NCBI RefSeq assembly: GCF_900188345.1
Contig: NZ_FZOD01000031.1
Span: 37,371-101,370, forward strand
Reading direction: 5' to 3'
Source of the DNA: Streptosporangium subroseum
GTDB taxonomy: Bacteria > Actinomycetota > Actinomycetes > Streptosporangiales > Streptosporangiaceae
DNA length: 64,000 nt
In this document: one piece after another, positions 34,104-42,194 of the stretch
How the letters are laid out: the number at the start of each line of letters is the position of its first letter
Position numbering within the stretch: the first letter of the stretch is position 1
Notes under the pieces: model-generated
What the model saw: the letters and a program-made list of their open reading frames with translations, nothing else
Databases searched by the model: none
What the model was told of the DNA's origin: nothing
Translations under genes and position numbers: made by a program

Positions 34104-34835
34104 ATGTCTGGGTATGACCGCGTAGTGCAACCCGCGGCCGGTGACGAGGCCCTGGAAAACCACCTCGGTGGGGACGAGGCCAAGAACTACCGGCAGTACG
34201 AGCTCGACATGGTCGCCCCGCACGTGGGCCGGTCCATGCTGGAGATCGGCTCTGGGCTGGGCCACTTCGCCGAGGCCTTCCTGCCCCGCCTTGACCGGCT
34301 CGTGGCCAGCGACTTCGATCCCTACTGCGTGGAGCAGCTCAAGAAGCGCTTCGCCGGTCGTGACGACATCGACGTGCTGCAGTTCGGCCTGCCGACCGAG
34401 ATCCCGATCGGCGACAAGGTCGACACCGTCGTGATGATGAACGTCCTGGAGCACATCGAGGAAGACGTCGAGGCGCTGCGGTCCCTCGCCAAGGTCACCG
34501 TCCCCGGCGGCCGGATCATCATCTGGGTCCCGGGCTACATGCAGCTGTACGGAGACTTCGACCGCAAGGTCGGCCACGTCACGCGTTACACCCCCGCCAC
34601 CCTGCGCAGCACGGTCTCCAAGGCGGGCCTCGACATCGACGTGCTCAAGCCGATCAACTTCCTGGGCGGCATCGCCTGGTGGGTCGCCGTCCGCCGCGGC
34701 GGCGTCGGCTACCCCGACCCCCGCCTGGTCAAGATCTACGACCGCACGGTGGTCCCCCTGACGCGCCTCATCGAGCGCTTCATCCGCCCGCCCTTCGGAC
34801 AGACGGTCTTCTGCGTGGCCCGCGTCCCCGAATAG
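34104..34835 (+). CDS. Class I SAM-dependent methyltransferase
   Basis: A 243-residue Rossmann-fold methyltransferase. SAM-binding motif I is LEIGSGLGHFAEAF, the acidic loop SDFDPYC follows, then VVMMNVLEHIEED and a post-core region typical of ubiquinone/glycan-associated methyltransferases. The C-terminal part (KPINFLGGIAWW, LTRLIERFI) may contact membrane or lipid-linked substrates (inference). It is divergent from STAND E by 116 bp and followed by a strong terminator. Substrate unknown. Confidence 0.85.
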   Translation: MSGYDRVVQPAAGDEALENHLGGDEAKNYRQYELDMVAPHVGRSMLEIGSGLGHFAEAFLPRLDRLVASDFDPYCVEQLKKRFAGRDDIDVLQFGLPTEIPIGDKVDTVVMMNVLEHIEEDVEALRSLAKVTVPGGRIIIWVPGYMQLYGDFDRKVGHVTRYTPATLRSTVSKAGLDIDVLKPINFLGGIAWWVAVRRGGVGYPDPRLVKIYDRTVVPLTRLIERFIRPPFGQTVFCVARVPE

Positions 34836-34856
34836 CTCCGAGCAACACCGCCGACA

Positions 34857-34905
34857 CGAGGCGCCGCTCACGAACGGCCGGGAACAGGCCGTGAGCGGCG
34901 CCTCG
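34857..34905 (+). terminator. Terminator after the methyltransferase
   Basis: A perfect 16-bp GC-rich stem (34857-34872 with 34890-34905) with a 17-nt loop, 21 nt past the stop. It lacks a T-run, as many actinobacterial terminators do. Confidence 0.75.
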
Positions 34906-35043
34906 CGTCGGTTGTGCCCCCCTGAGATTTCCGGGCCTCTTCTTCGTTCTCAGGGAATTCCCAGGCTTCTCCTTCGAGGATCCCAGCGCGAGACGGTTGT
35001 CTGATCAGCGTCTCCCGTTGGGAAACACCCTTGAAGGAGCTTG

Positions 35044-35574
35044 ATGAAGAAGAAACTCGCCATCGGCGTCGGGGCCGTCACGGCGGCGGTGCTGCTGATG
35101 GGCTCCTCCGCCTGGGCCACCCAGTCGGACACCGGGTCGGCCGCCCTCGCGTCGGACGGCGTGACCACGACCGCCAACCGGCCTCCGAAGGCGAACGGCA
35201 AGCCGCGCAAGCCCAAGGCGCGCTCCCGGATGGTGGGAATCCACGGGCAGGCCACGGTCGGCGGCAAGGACGCGAAGTTCGTCAACCGCACCTGGCAGCG
35301 AGGCGTGATCACCGCCAAGGGCGAGAGCTCACTGACCGTCAAGAGCAAGGACGGGGTCACCTGGACCTGGAACATCGACCAGGCCACCAAGATCCATAAG
35401 CTTGGCGCGCGCGCCGATCTCTCCAAGCTGGTCGCCGGGTCCGCGGGGTCCGCTGGAGACAAGGTCTTTGTGATCGGCACCGCGACCTCCTCCAACCCCA
35501 CGGCGGCCTCGGTGTTCGCACCCCGTAAGGCCGCCGCGCCAGCCACCCAGGAACCACCGATCACCGGGAGCTGA
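35044..35574 (+). CDS. Secreted DUF5666-like protein
   Basis: A 176-residue exported protein. ATG 35044 follows AAGGAG by 4 nt. The signal peptide has a KKK n-region and an AWA-TQS cleavage site near residue 25. A proline/lysine-rich linker (PPKANGKPRKPKAR) follows. The globular part resembles DUF5666-type small beta domains (GVITAKGESSLTVKSKDG, then GDKVFVIGTA). It stands alone between two terminators, immediately before a two-component system, so it is a plausible target of that system (inference). Confidence 0.65.
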   Translation: MKKKLAIGVGAVTAAVLLMGSSAWATQSDTGSAALASDGVTTTANRPPKANGKPRKPKARSRMVGIHGQATVGGKDAKFVNRTWQRGVITAKGESSLTVKSKDGVTWTWNIDQATKIHKLGARADLSKLVAGSAGSAGDKVFVIGTATSSNPTAASVFAPRKAAAPATQEPPITGS

Positions 35575-35578
35575 TCGG

Positions 35579-35620
35579 GAAGCGGTGGGGTCACCAAAGA
35601 CGCGGTGACCCCACCGCTTC
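35579..35620 (+). terminator. Terminator after the secreted protein
   Basis: A perfect 17-bp stem (35579-35595 with 35604-35620) with an 8-nt loop, 4 nt after the stop codon. It isolates this gene from the two-component system. Confidence 0.85.
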
Positions 35621-35630
35621 ATGGCATTTT

Positions 35631-35664
35631 CATGACATCCATCCAGCCAAAAGTGATGTTCATG
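35631..35664. promoter_or_regulatory. Inverted repeat upstream of the response regulator
   Basis: CATGACATC (35631-35639) and GATGTTCATG (35655-35664) form an inverted repeat with one bulged base. It lies about 50 bp before the response-regulator ATG. No ribosome binding site precedes that ATG, and the GAGAATTAG sequence 8-16 bp upstream could be the -10 of a leaderless transcript. Confidence 0.45.
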
Positions 35665-35715
35665 CAGGAAGCGGCGGTTTTCGCGTGGGAACGAATGGGC
35701 GAGAATTAGTCCTCC

Positions 35716-36405
35716 ATGGACGAAAACGCCATCCTCGTCGTCGAGGACGACCCCAACATCCGCGACATCGTCGAGGTCGCCCTGCGCTTTCACGGGTTCC
35801 GGGTGACGGGCGTGGAGACCGGCGATGACGCCCTCACCGAGGTGGACCGCGATCCTCCCGCGCTGATCGTGCTGGACGTGATGCTTCCCGGCATCGACGG
35901 ATTCGAGGTGTGCCGCAGGATCCGAGCGGCGGGCAAGCACATTCCCGTGATCTTCTTGACCGCCAGGGACACCCCCACCGACACCGTGCGCGGCCTCACG
36001 CTGGGCGGGGACGACTACGTCGCCAAGCCTTTTTCCGTCGAGGCTCTCGTCGCCCGCGTCCGGGCGGTGCTCCGCCGGACCGCCCTCTCCGACGAGCCGG
36101 GGAGCGGCGTGCTCCGGGTGGCGGACCTGGAACTCGACGAGTCACGGTGGGAGGTGCGGCGCGCCGGAGTTCCCGTGGACCTCTCCCCCACCGAGTTCCG
36201 CCTGCTCGCCTTCCTGATGGAGCATCCCGGCCTGGTGCTGACAAAGCGTCAGCTGCTGGAACACGTCTGGGGCTACGAGGGCTCCTCCCAGGTCGTCGAG
36301 ACCTATATCTCCTACCTGCGCCGCAAGCTGGATCCGCTCGGCCCACCCCTGATCCACACCCAGCGCGGGGTCGGCTACGCGCTGCGCCCGCCCCAGGCCC
36401 CCTGA
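35716..36405 (+). CDS. OmpR/PhoB-family response regulator
   Basis: 229 residues. The receiver has acidic pair Glu10-Asp11-Asp12, phosphoacceptor Asp54 in LDVMLPG, Thr82 and Lys104 in VAKPF. A PhoB-type winged helix occupies about 130-226 (SPTEFRLLAFLMEHPG, YISYLRRKLD, GVGYALR). The stop overlaps the kinase start by one base (TGATG), so the pair is cotranslated. The start appears leaderless. Confidence 0.95.
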   Translation: MDENAILVVEDDPNIRDIVEVALRFHGFRVTGVETGDDALTEVDRDPPALIVLDVMLPGIDGFEVCRRIRAAGKHIPVIFLTARDTPTDTVRGLTLGGDDYVAKPFSVEALVARVRAVLRRTALSDEPGSGVLRVADLELDESRWEVRRAGVPVDLSPTEFRLLAFLMEHPGLVLTKRQLLEHVWGYEGSSQVVETYISYLRRKLDPLGPPLIHTQRGVGYALRPPQAP

Positions 36406-37811
36406 TGTCGCTCAGGGCACGCCTGCTCGCGGGCCTGCTCGCGGTGAGCACGATCCTGCTGGTCATGCTGTCCAGCGTGAGCGTCCTCGTCCTGCGCGAG
36501 CACCTGCTCGAAAGGATCGACGTACAGCTGCGGGCGGCCACCGCGACCGCCGCCCAGAAGATCGCCGCGGCCCCCAACGGGCGGCTCGCGCTGACGCTGA
36601 CCGGATCCACCTACGCGGTGGCCTCGATGAACCTCGGCACCGGGCGGACCCGGCTGGTCAACGGCGACGCCCCGGAGGCGGCGGCCGTACCGGGGCTGGT
36701 CGAGACCCTCGGCCTCGGCCGGATGAGGGATCACGCCGCGAGGCAGGACCGGTTCACCCTCGCCCCTTCGAGCGGCTACCCCATGATCGCGAGGGTCTCC
36801 GAGACCAAACAGGGCAACCGGTTGGTGATCGTCGCCGTTCCGCTGGAGTCGGTCGACGCGCCGGTCCGCCAGCTCGTCATCGCCGAGCTCCTCACCGGCG
36901 GCGTGCTCATCCTGCTGCTCGCCCTCATCGGCCGCGCCCTGATCACCAGGGGGCTCTCCCCGCTGGCGCGGATAGCGGTTGCCGCCCACGGCATGGCCGG
37001 CAACGGCGACCTGTCGGTCCGCATGCCCGAGGGCTCCTCGGAGATCGGGCGGCTCGGGACGGCCGTGAACCTCCTGCTCGACCGGATCGCGGAGGCCTTC
37101 AGGGACCGCTGGGCGTCGGAGGACCGCGTCCGGCGCTTCGCCGCCGACGCCTCGCACGAGCTCCGTACCCCGCTGTCCACCATCCGGGGATACGCGGAGC
37201 TCTACAGGACCGGCGCGCTGAGCACCGAGGACCTGCCCAGGATCATGGGCAGAATCGAGAGCGAGGCGACACGGATGGGCGATCTCGTCAGCCAGATGCT
37301 CGAACTCGCCCGCCTGGACCGGAACGCGGCGCTGGAGCCGTCGGAGACCGATCTGGCCGCGGTCGTCCGCGACGTGAGCGCGGACCACACGGCGATCGAT
37401 CCGGGGTCACCGATCGTCGTCGACGCTCCGGACGCGCTGTCCGCCACCGTCGACGAGGCACGGGTCCGCCAGATCCTCGTCAATCTTCTGGCCAACGTGC
37501 GGGCTCACACTCCCCGGGGCACCACGGCCACCGTACGGCTCGCGCAGACGCCGGTCGGCGGCGTGCTGATCGAGGTCTCCGACGACGGGCCGGGAATGTC
37601 CGGCGATCAGGTGGCCAGGGCCTTCGACCGCTTCCAGCGGGGCGAGGAGCGGCTGCCGGGCAGCGCCGGACTCGGGCTGTCGATCGTCAAGGCGATCACC
37701 GACGCGCACGGCGGCCGTTGCTGGATCACCTCCGCCCCCGGCGAGGGCACCTCCGTCCAGGTTGAACTCCCTCGGCGTCAACGTCTTCCCGGACCGGCCA
37801 CCTGGGCATAA
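36405..37811 (+). CDS. Sensor histidine kinase (HAMP-HisKA-HATPase)
   Basis: 468 residues. Membrane helix 1 (about 7-28), an extracytoplasmic sensor of about 130 residues, membrane helix 2, a HAMP linker (LARIAVAAHGMAGNGDL), the HisKA box with phospho-His251 in DASHELRTPLST, and an HATPase domain with N-box NLLANVRAHTP, DDGPGMS and GLGLSIVKAI. It is the cognate partner of the upstream response regulator. It ends 30 bp before the acyl-CoA dehydrogenase, which may share the transcript. Confidence 0.95.
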   Translation: MSLRARLLAGLLAVSTILLVMLSSVSVLVLREHLLERIDVQLRAATATAAQKIAAAPNGRLALTLTGSTYAVASMNLGTGRTRLVNGDAPEAAAVPGLVETLGLGRMRDHAARQDRFTLAPSSGYPMIARVSETKQGNRLVIVAVPLESVDAPVRQLVIAELLTGGVLILLLALIGRALITRGLSPLARIAVAAHGMAGNGDLSVRMPEGSSEIGRLGTAVNLLLDRIAEAFRDRWASEDRVRRFAADASHELRTPLSTIRGYAELYRTGALSTEDLPRIMGRIESEATRMGDLVSQMLELARLDRNAALEPSETDLAAVVRDVSADHTAIDPGSPIVVDAPDALSATVDEARVRQILVNLLANVRAHTPRGTTATVRLAQTPVGGVLIEVSDDGPGMSGDQVARAFDRFQRGEERLPGSAGLGLSIVKAITDAHGGRCWITSAPGEGTSVQVELPRRQRLPGPATWA

Positions 37812-37841
37812 TCCCGGCATCATCCGCCCAAGGAGGTCCCG

Positions 37842-39716
37842 ATGACCGATTACGCCAAGGCACGCGAGGTCGCCGAGCAGGCCAGAGAGAAGGAATGGTC
37901 CCGTCCCAGCTTCGGCAAACAGCTCTTCCTGGGAAACTTCCGCCTCGATCTGGTCCATCCCGCGCCCGCCCTGCCCGAGGCCGAGACCAAGCGGGGGGAG
38001 GAGTTCCTCCGGACGCTGCGGCGGTTCCTGGAGACCCAGGTGGATCCGGCCCTGATCGAGCGGACCTCGCAGGTGCCCGACGAGGTGGTCAAGGGGCTCG
38101 CCGAACTCGGCGCGTTCGGCATCACCACCGACGAGGAGTACGGCGGGCTGGGGCTCAGCCACCTCGACTACGGCCGGGCGTTGATGCTGGTCGGGTCGTA
38201 CAGCCCGGCGCTCAGCACGCTGCTCTCGGCACACCAGTCGATCGGGGTGCCGCAGCCGCTGAAACAGTTCGGCACCCCGGAGCAGAAGCAGAGATTCCTG
38301 CCCCGCTGCGCGAAGGGAGAGGTGTCGGCCTTCCTGCTGACCGAGCCCGACGTCGGCTCCGACCCGGCGAGGCTCGCCACCACCGCGGTGCGGGACGGCG
38401 ACGACTACGTGCTGAACGGTGTGAAGCTGTGGACGACCAACGGGGTCGTCGCGGGCCTGCTGGTCGTCATGGCCCGCACCGGCACGGGGATCTCGGCCTT
38501 TGTCGTCGAGGCCGACAGTCCCGGGATCACCGTCGAACGGCGCAACGCGTTCATGGGCCTGCGCGGCATCGAGAACGGCGTGACCAGGTTCCACGACGTC
38601 CGCGTCCCGGCCGCGAACCTGATCGGCCGCGAGGGCCAGGGCCTGAAGATCGCGCTGACCACGCTCAACACCGGACGACTCTCGCTGCCCGCCGTCTGCG
38701 CGGGCAACGCGAAGTGGGCGGTGAAGATCGCCAGGGAGTGGAGCAACGAGCGGGTGCAGTGGGGGCACCGGGTCGGCGAGCACGAGGCGGTGGCGCGGAA
38801 GATCGCCTTCATCGCCGGCACGGCCTACGCCCTTGAGGCGGTGATGGACCTGTCCTGCCGCCTGGCCGACGACGAGAGCAACGACATCAGGATCGAGGCG
38901 GCGCTCGCCAAGCTGTACGCGTCGGAGATGGCCTGGAGGGTGGCCGACGAGCTGGTCCAGATCCGTGGCGGGCGCGGCTACGAGACGGCCGCGTCGCTGG
39001 CCGCCCGGGGCGAGCGCGGGGTCCCCGCCGAGCAGGTGCTGCGGGACGTGCGGATCAACCGGATCTTCGAGGGGTCCACCGAGATCATGCACCTGCTGAT
39101 CGCCCGCGAGGCGGTTGACGCGCACCTGACGGTGGCCGGCGAGCTCATCGACCCGTCGCTGGACAACAGGACCAAGGCCCGCGCCGCGGTGAAGGCGGGC
39201 GGGTTCTACGCGCGCTGGCTGCCGACGCTGGTCGCGGGCTCGGGCAACCGGCCCGGCTCCTACACGGAGTTCGGCCCGCTCGCCCAGCACCTGCGCTACG
39301 TCGAGAGGACCAGCCGTAAGCTCGCCCGCTCCACCTTCTACGGCATGTCCCGCTGGCAGGGAAAGCTCGAACACCGGCAGGGGTTCCTCGGCCGGATCGT
39401 GGACGTGGGCGCGGAGCTGTTCGCGATCACCGCGACGTGCATCCGAGCCCACGAGGAGTCCGCCGACCTGGGGCTCAGGCCCGTCGAGATCGCCGACACC
39501 TTCTGTCACCAGGCCAGACTCCGCGCCGACGCACTGTTCGACCGACTGTGGGACAACAGCGACTCACGCGACGTACGACTGTCGCGTTACCTGCTCCAGG
39601 GCCGCTACACGTTCCTGGAGGAGGGCATCCTCGACCCCTCGATAGAGGGACCGTGGATCGCCGCCGCCGAACCCGGCCCGTCGACCGCGGAGAACGTGCA
39701 CCGGCCGATCCACTGA
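37842..39716 (+). CDS. Acyl-CoA dehydrogenase, long VLCAD-like form
   Basis: A 624-residue FAD flavoenzyme for the first oxidation step of fatty acyl-CoA breakdown. ATG follows AAGGAGG by 6 nt. The core has N-terminal helices, the beta domain (LLTEPDVGSDPA, WTTNG) and C-terminal helices with the catalytic glutamate Glu410 in RIFEGSTEIMHL. About 190 extra residues follow, as in very-long-chain/ACAD9-type enzymes, which often associate with membranes. It lies just after the two-component genes and is followed by a terminator. Chain-length specificity is inferred. Confidence 0.92.
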   Translation: MTDYAKAREVAEQAREKEWSRPSFGKQLFLGNFRLDLVHPAPALPEAETKRGEEFLRTLRRFLETQVDPALIERTSQVPDEVVKGLAELGAFGITTDEEYGGLGLSHLDYGRALMLVGSYSPALSTLLSAHQSIGVPQPLKQFGTPEQKQRFLPRCAKGEVSAFLLTEPDVGSDPARLATTAVRDGDDYVLNGVKLWTTNGVVAGLLVVMARTGTGISAFVVEADSPGITVERRNAFMGLRGIENGVTRFHDVRVPAANLIGREGQGLKIALTTLNTGRLSLPAVCAGNAKWAVKIAREWSNERVQWGHRVGEHEAVARKIAFIAGTAYALEAVMDLSCRLADDESNDIRIEAALAKLYASEMAWRVADELVQIRGGRGYETAASLAARGERGVPAEQVLRDVRINRIFEGSTEIMHLLIAREAVDAHLTVAGELIDPSLDNRTKARAAVKAGGFYARWLPTLVAGSGNRPGSYTEFGPLAQHLRYVERTSRKLARSTFYGMSRWQGKLEHRQGFLGRIVDVGAELFAITATCIRAHEESADLGLRPVEIADTFCHQARLRADALFDRLWDNSDSRDVRLSRYLLQGRYTFLEEGILDPSIEGPWIAAAEPGPSTAENVHRPIH

Positions 39717-39722
39717 GGAGGC

Positions 39723-39761
39723 GCGGGTACGGCGCGCACACGCGTGCCGTACCCGCCCTTT
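39723..39761 (+). terminator. Terminator after the acyl-CoA dehydrogenase
   Basis: An 11-bp perfect stem (39723-39733 with 39746-39756) followed by CCTTT, 7 nt beyond the stop. Confidence 0.8.
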
Positions 39762-39769
39762 CCTCGTTC

Positions 39770-39800
39770 CCTGTCCGAACTCGACACCGGTTCGGACAGG
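39770..39800. other. Second hairpin after the acyl-CoA dehydrogenase
   Basis: CCTGTCCGAAC (39770-39780) pairs perfectly with 39790-39800 around a 9-nt loop, directly after the terminator. It may serve opposite-strand or back-up termination. Confidence 0.5.
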
Positions 39801-40330
39801 TCCGGGCTTCATAGTGGTCGAAGGCGACTTCGCTCTCACCGATTCGGAGCGCTCCTCAAGCATTCAGTGGTTGTCGGCGACGGCTGCCAGACGGCCGACG
39901 TCACGGAACCGACCAATCGGATCTCCGGCCGAGGCTTTCCGGCGGGAACCTGCGTGGGCGACCTTCCGTAAAGCCTGAAACCCAGGAGGACTTGCCTCTG
40001 AACCTTGGTGCCCGCGTGAAGAGCCGCAACAGGGCGGCACCTGAAAACCAGCAGGATCCTCAGTGCGGCAGAAGACGGCCCGTCCTCCGAAGAGGGCCGG
40101 GCCGTCTTGGTCCCCTACCGCTGGATCGCGTGTCCGCGACGCATCCGACCGGGGAAGCAGAAACCACACTCAACTCCCCGAACCGAGTTCACGTCCGAAC
40201 CAACGTCCGCGTTCGCCTCCACGCCGAAGCCCGCATCCCTATCGGTGGCCCCTGCTCACGCCGAGACTCCTGTCCGCACCGACTATCCGCACAGGCGGAC
40301 TCCGTCCGCGTTCGCAAGAAAATAAATAGG
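39801..40330. other. Long spacer before the small basic protein
   Basis: About 530 bp with no convincing gene. It contains an 11-bp perfect hairpin (40072-40082 with 40098-40108), terminator-like, preceded by AGGAGG-ACTTG at 39983-39993, which could start a short peptide. Base composition falls in the last 60 bp before the next promoter. An unannotated small RNA or peptide here is possible but unproven. Confidence 0.4.
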
Positions 40331-40359
40331 TTGCACCGCTCGAAGGGCCGTCGTACGGT
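40331..40359 (+). promoter_or_regulatory. Candidate promoter of the small basic protein gene
   Basis: TTGCAC (40331-40336), 17-bp spacer, TACGGT (40354-40359). The implied 5' untranslated region is about 140 nt. AT-rich sequence lies just upstream. Confidence 0.6.
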
Positions 40360-40507
40360 CTTCTCATGTGGATTAACTCCTAAGAGCCGGCGTCGATCAG
40401 CCTCGCTGATCCGCCCGCACTCAGCGTTCTGGCCCGTTCGTCTGACGCGGCAGCTGAGTTTCCGACCCGGGATTTCGCCGCGTCGTCACAATCTTCAAGG
40501 AGTCCAT

Positions 40508-40681
40508 ATGCGAATTCATGCCGGTAAAAAGCGCAGCGGTAAGGGCAAGACCACCAAGACCCACACCCCGTTGCCCGAGCGAAACATGCCTCCGGAAGCG
40601 CCTCGGCACATGCCGATGCCGCGCACGCCGTCGAGGCCTACCCAGCAGCCGCGCCGGATTCCCGGCAAGGGCGGTCGCTGA
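40508..40681 (+). CDS. Small highly basic protein, 57 residues
   Basis: An unrecognised protein, but well supported as a gene. AAGGAG lies 5 nt before the ATG, a promoter-like sequence is about 150 bp upstream, and a perfect terminator hairpin begins 2 nt after the stop. The product is rich in Lys/Arg at the start (KKRSGKGKTTKTH) and in Pro/Arg/Met later (RHMPMPRTPSRP, QQPRRIPGKGGR). No cysteines and no membrane segment. The composition suggests a nucleic-acid- or ribosome-associated disordered protein (inference). The frame is open far upstream, but only this start has translation signals. Confidence 0.7.
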   Translation: MRIHAGKKRSGKGKTTKTHTPLPERNMPPEAPRHMPMPRTPSRPTQQPRRIPGKGGR

Positions 40682-40683
40682 GA

Positions 40684-40732
40684 AGAAATGCCCCGGTCCC
40701 GAAAAACGCCAATTCAGGGCCGGGGCATTTCT
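40684..40732 (+). terminator. Terminator of the small basic protein gene
   Basis: A perfect 13-bp stem, AGAAATGCCCCGG (40684-40696) with 40720-40732, around a 23-nt loop, starting 2 nt after the stop codon. Confidence 0.8.
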
Positions 40733-40736
40733 GTAC

Positions 40737-40876
40737 GTCGCTTCGCTCACAGGCGTTCGCCCACGACCGCCTCATTCACAGGTGTTCGCTCACAGGCGTT
40801 CACTCATGAGCGCTTCGCTCACAGGCGTTCACTCATGAGCGCTTCACTCACGAGCGCTTCGCTACAGGCGCTCGAT
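40737..40876. repeat. Tandem repeat seeded from the thiolase 3' end
   Basis: The unit CGCTTCGCTCACAGGCGTTC with an ACTCATGAG tail recurs in at least four copies between 40737 and 40854. The last copy (40855-40876) is the thiolase coding end with its TAG stop, which reads CGCTTCGCTACAGGCG. The unit is about 24-29 bp. Confidence 0.8.
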
Positions 40877-42007
40877 GATGGTGACGTTGGCCTGGCCACC
40901 GCCCTCGCACATCGTCTGCAGGCCGTACCGGCCTCCGGTGCGCTCCAGCTCGTGCAGGAGTTTGGTCATCAGGATCGCGCCGGTTCCGCCCAGCGGGTGG
41001 CCCAGGGCGATCGCGCCGCCGTTCGGGTTGACCTTGGCGGGGTCGGCGCCGATGTCCTTGATCCACGCCAGCGGCACCGGGGCGAACGCCTCGTTGATCT
41101 CGGTGACGTCGATGTCGTCGATGGACAGGCCGGACCTCTTCAGCGCCTTCTGCGTCGCCGGGATCGGCGCGGTCAGCATGTAGACCGGGTCGTCGCCGGT
41201 GAGCGCCAGGGTGACGATGCGGGCGCGGGGGGTCAGGTTGTGGTCGCGGACCGCCTGCTCGGAGGCGATCAGGAGCGCGCCGGAGCCGTCGGAGATCTGC
41301 GAGGAGGTGGCGGCCGTGATGCGGCCTCCGTCCCGCAGCGTCTTCAGCGACGCCAGCTTCTCCAGCGTGCTGTCCGCGCGCGGGCCCTCGTCGTCCTCGA
41401 CGCCGTTGAGCGGGGCGATCTGGTCCTTGAAGTAGCCGTTCGCGATGGCCTTGGCCGCCCGCTGGTGGCTCTCGAAGGCGAATCGATCGAGCTCCTCGCG
41501 CTCCAGCCCCCACTTCTCACACATGAGCTCGGCGCCCCGGAACTGGGAGATCTCCTGCTTGCCGTACCGCTCCACCCATCCGGCACCGAACGGGAAGGGC
41601 ATGCCCTTCTCCATCGCGGCGCTGATCGAGGAGCCCATCGGCACGATGCTCATGGACTCCACACCCGCGGCCACGACGAGGTCCTGGGTGCCGGAGAGCA
41701 CGCCCTGGGCCGCGAAGTGGATCGACTGCTGGGAGGAGCCGCACTGGCGGTCGATGGTCACACCGGCCACGTTTTCCGGCAGACCCGCCGACAGCCACGC
41801 GTTGCGCGCGATGTCCATGCTCTGCGGGCCGAACTGCATGACGCAGCCCATGATCACGTCTTCCACCGCGGACGGATCGACTCCCGTACGGTCGATCAGC
41901 GCCTTGAGGGTGTGCGCGGCCAGGTCAGTGGGGTGGACGGTGGACAGGCCGCCCTTCTTCTTACCGACCGGGGTGCGAACCGCCCCGACGATGTACGCCT
42001 CTGCCAC
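40862..42007 (-). CDS. Acetyl-CoA acetyltransferase (thiolase)
   Basis: 381 residues, start GTG (42005-42007). Nucleophilic Cys89 lies in DRQCGSSQQ; NEAFAPVP and GHPLGGTGA bear the catalytic histidine region, and the C-terminal base cysteine is in CEGGGQAN. It cleaves or condenses acyl-CoA units in fatty acid or steroid degradation or acetoacetyl-CoA formation; direction is not evident. It is a single-gene unit with a TetR-like palindrome upstream and an expanded repeat downstream of its stop. Confidence 0.93.
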   Translation of the reverse strand: MAEAYIVGAVRTPVGKKKGGLSTVHPTDLAAHTLKALIDRTGVDPSAVEDVIMGCVMQFGPQSMDIARNAWLSAGLPENVAGVTIDRQCGSSQQSIHFAAQGVLSGTQDLVVAAGVESMSIVPMGSSISAAMEKGMPFPFGAGWVERYGKQEISQFRGAELMCEKWGLEREELDRFAFESHQRAAKAIANGYFKDQIAPLNGVEDDEGPRADSTLEKLASLKTLRDGGRITAATSSQISDGSGALLIASEQAVRDHNLTPRARIVTLALTGDDPVYMLTAPIPATQKALKRSGLSIDDIDVTEINEAFAPVPLAWIKDIGADPAKVNPNGGAIALGHPLGGTGAILMTKLLHELERTGGRYGLQTMCEGGGQANVTIIERL

Positions 42008-42025
42008 AGTGCCTCCTGCTTATGA

Positions 42026-42044
42026 AACCGAGCATTGTTCGGTT
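42026..42044. promoter_or_regulatory. TetR-type operator upstream of the thiolase
   Basis: A 19-bp near-perfect palindrome, AACCGA-GCATTGT-TCGGTT, 18 bp before the thiolase start. Such ACCGA/TCGGT palindromes are typical of TetR-family repressors of fatty-acid catabolism. No TetR gene lies in the window, so the site belongs to a distant regulon (inference). Confidence 0.65.
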
Positions 42045-42194
42045 ACTAAGAGGCTACAACAGAACCTTTGTCGTGTCCTGTCCACAACGGTCGACTGTGA
42101 TCGAGCACATCGGCCGGCCGTCGGGCACCCCCTCCGGCCGGACGGCGAGGTGCTGTCCCCACAGGCCGGCCGGTGATGGCCGGGGCCTCGTCTT

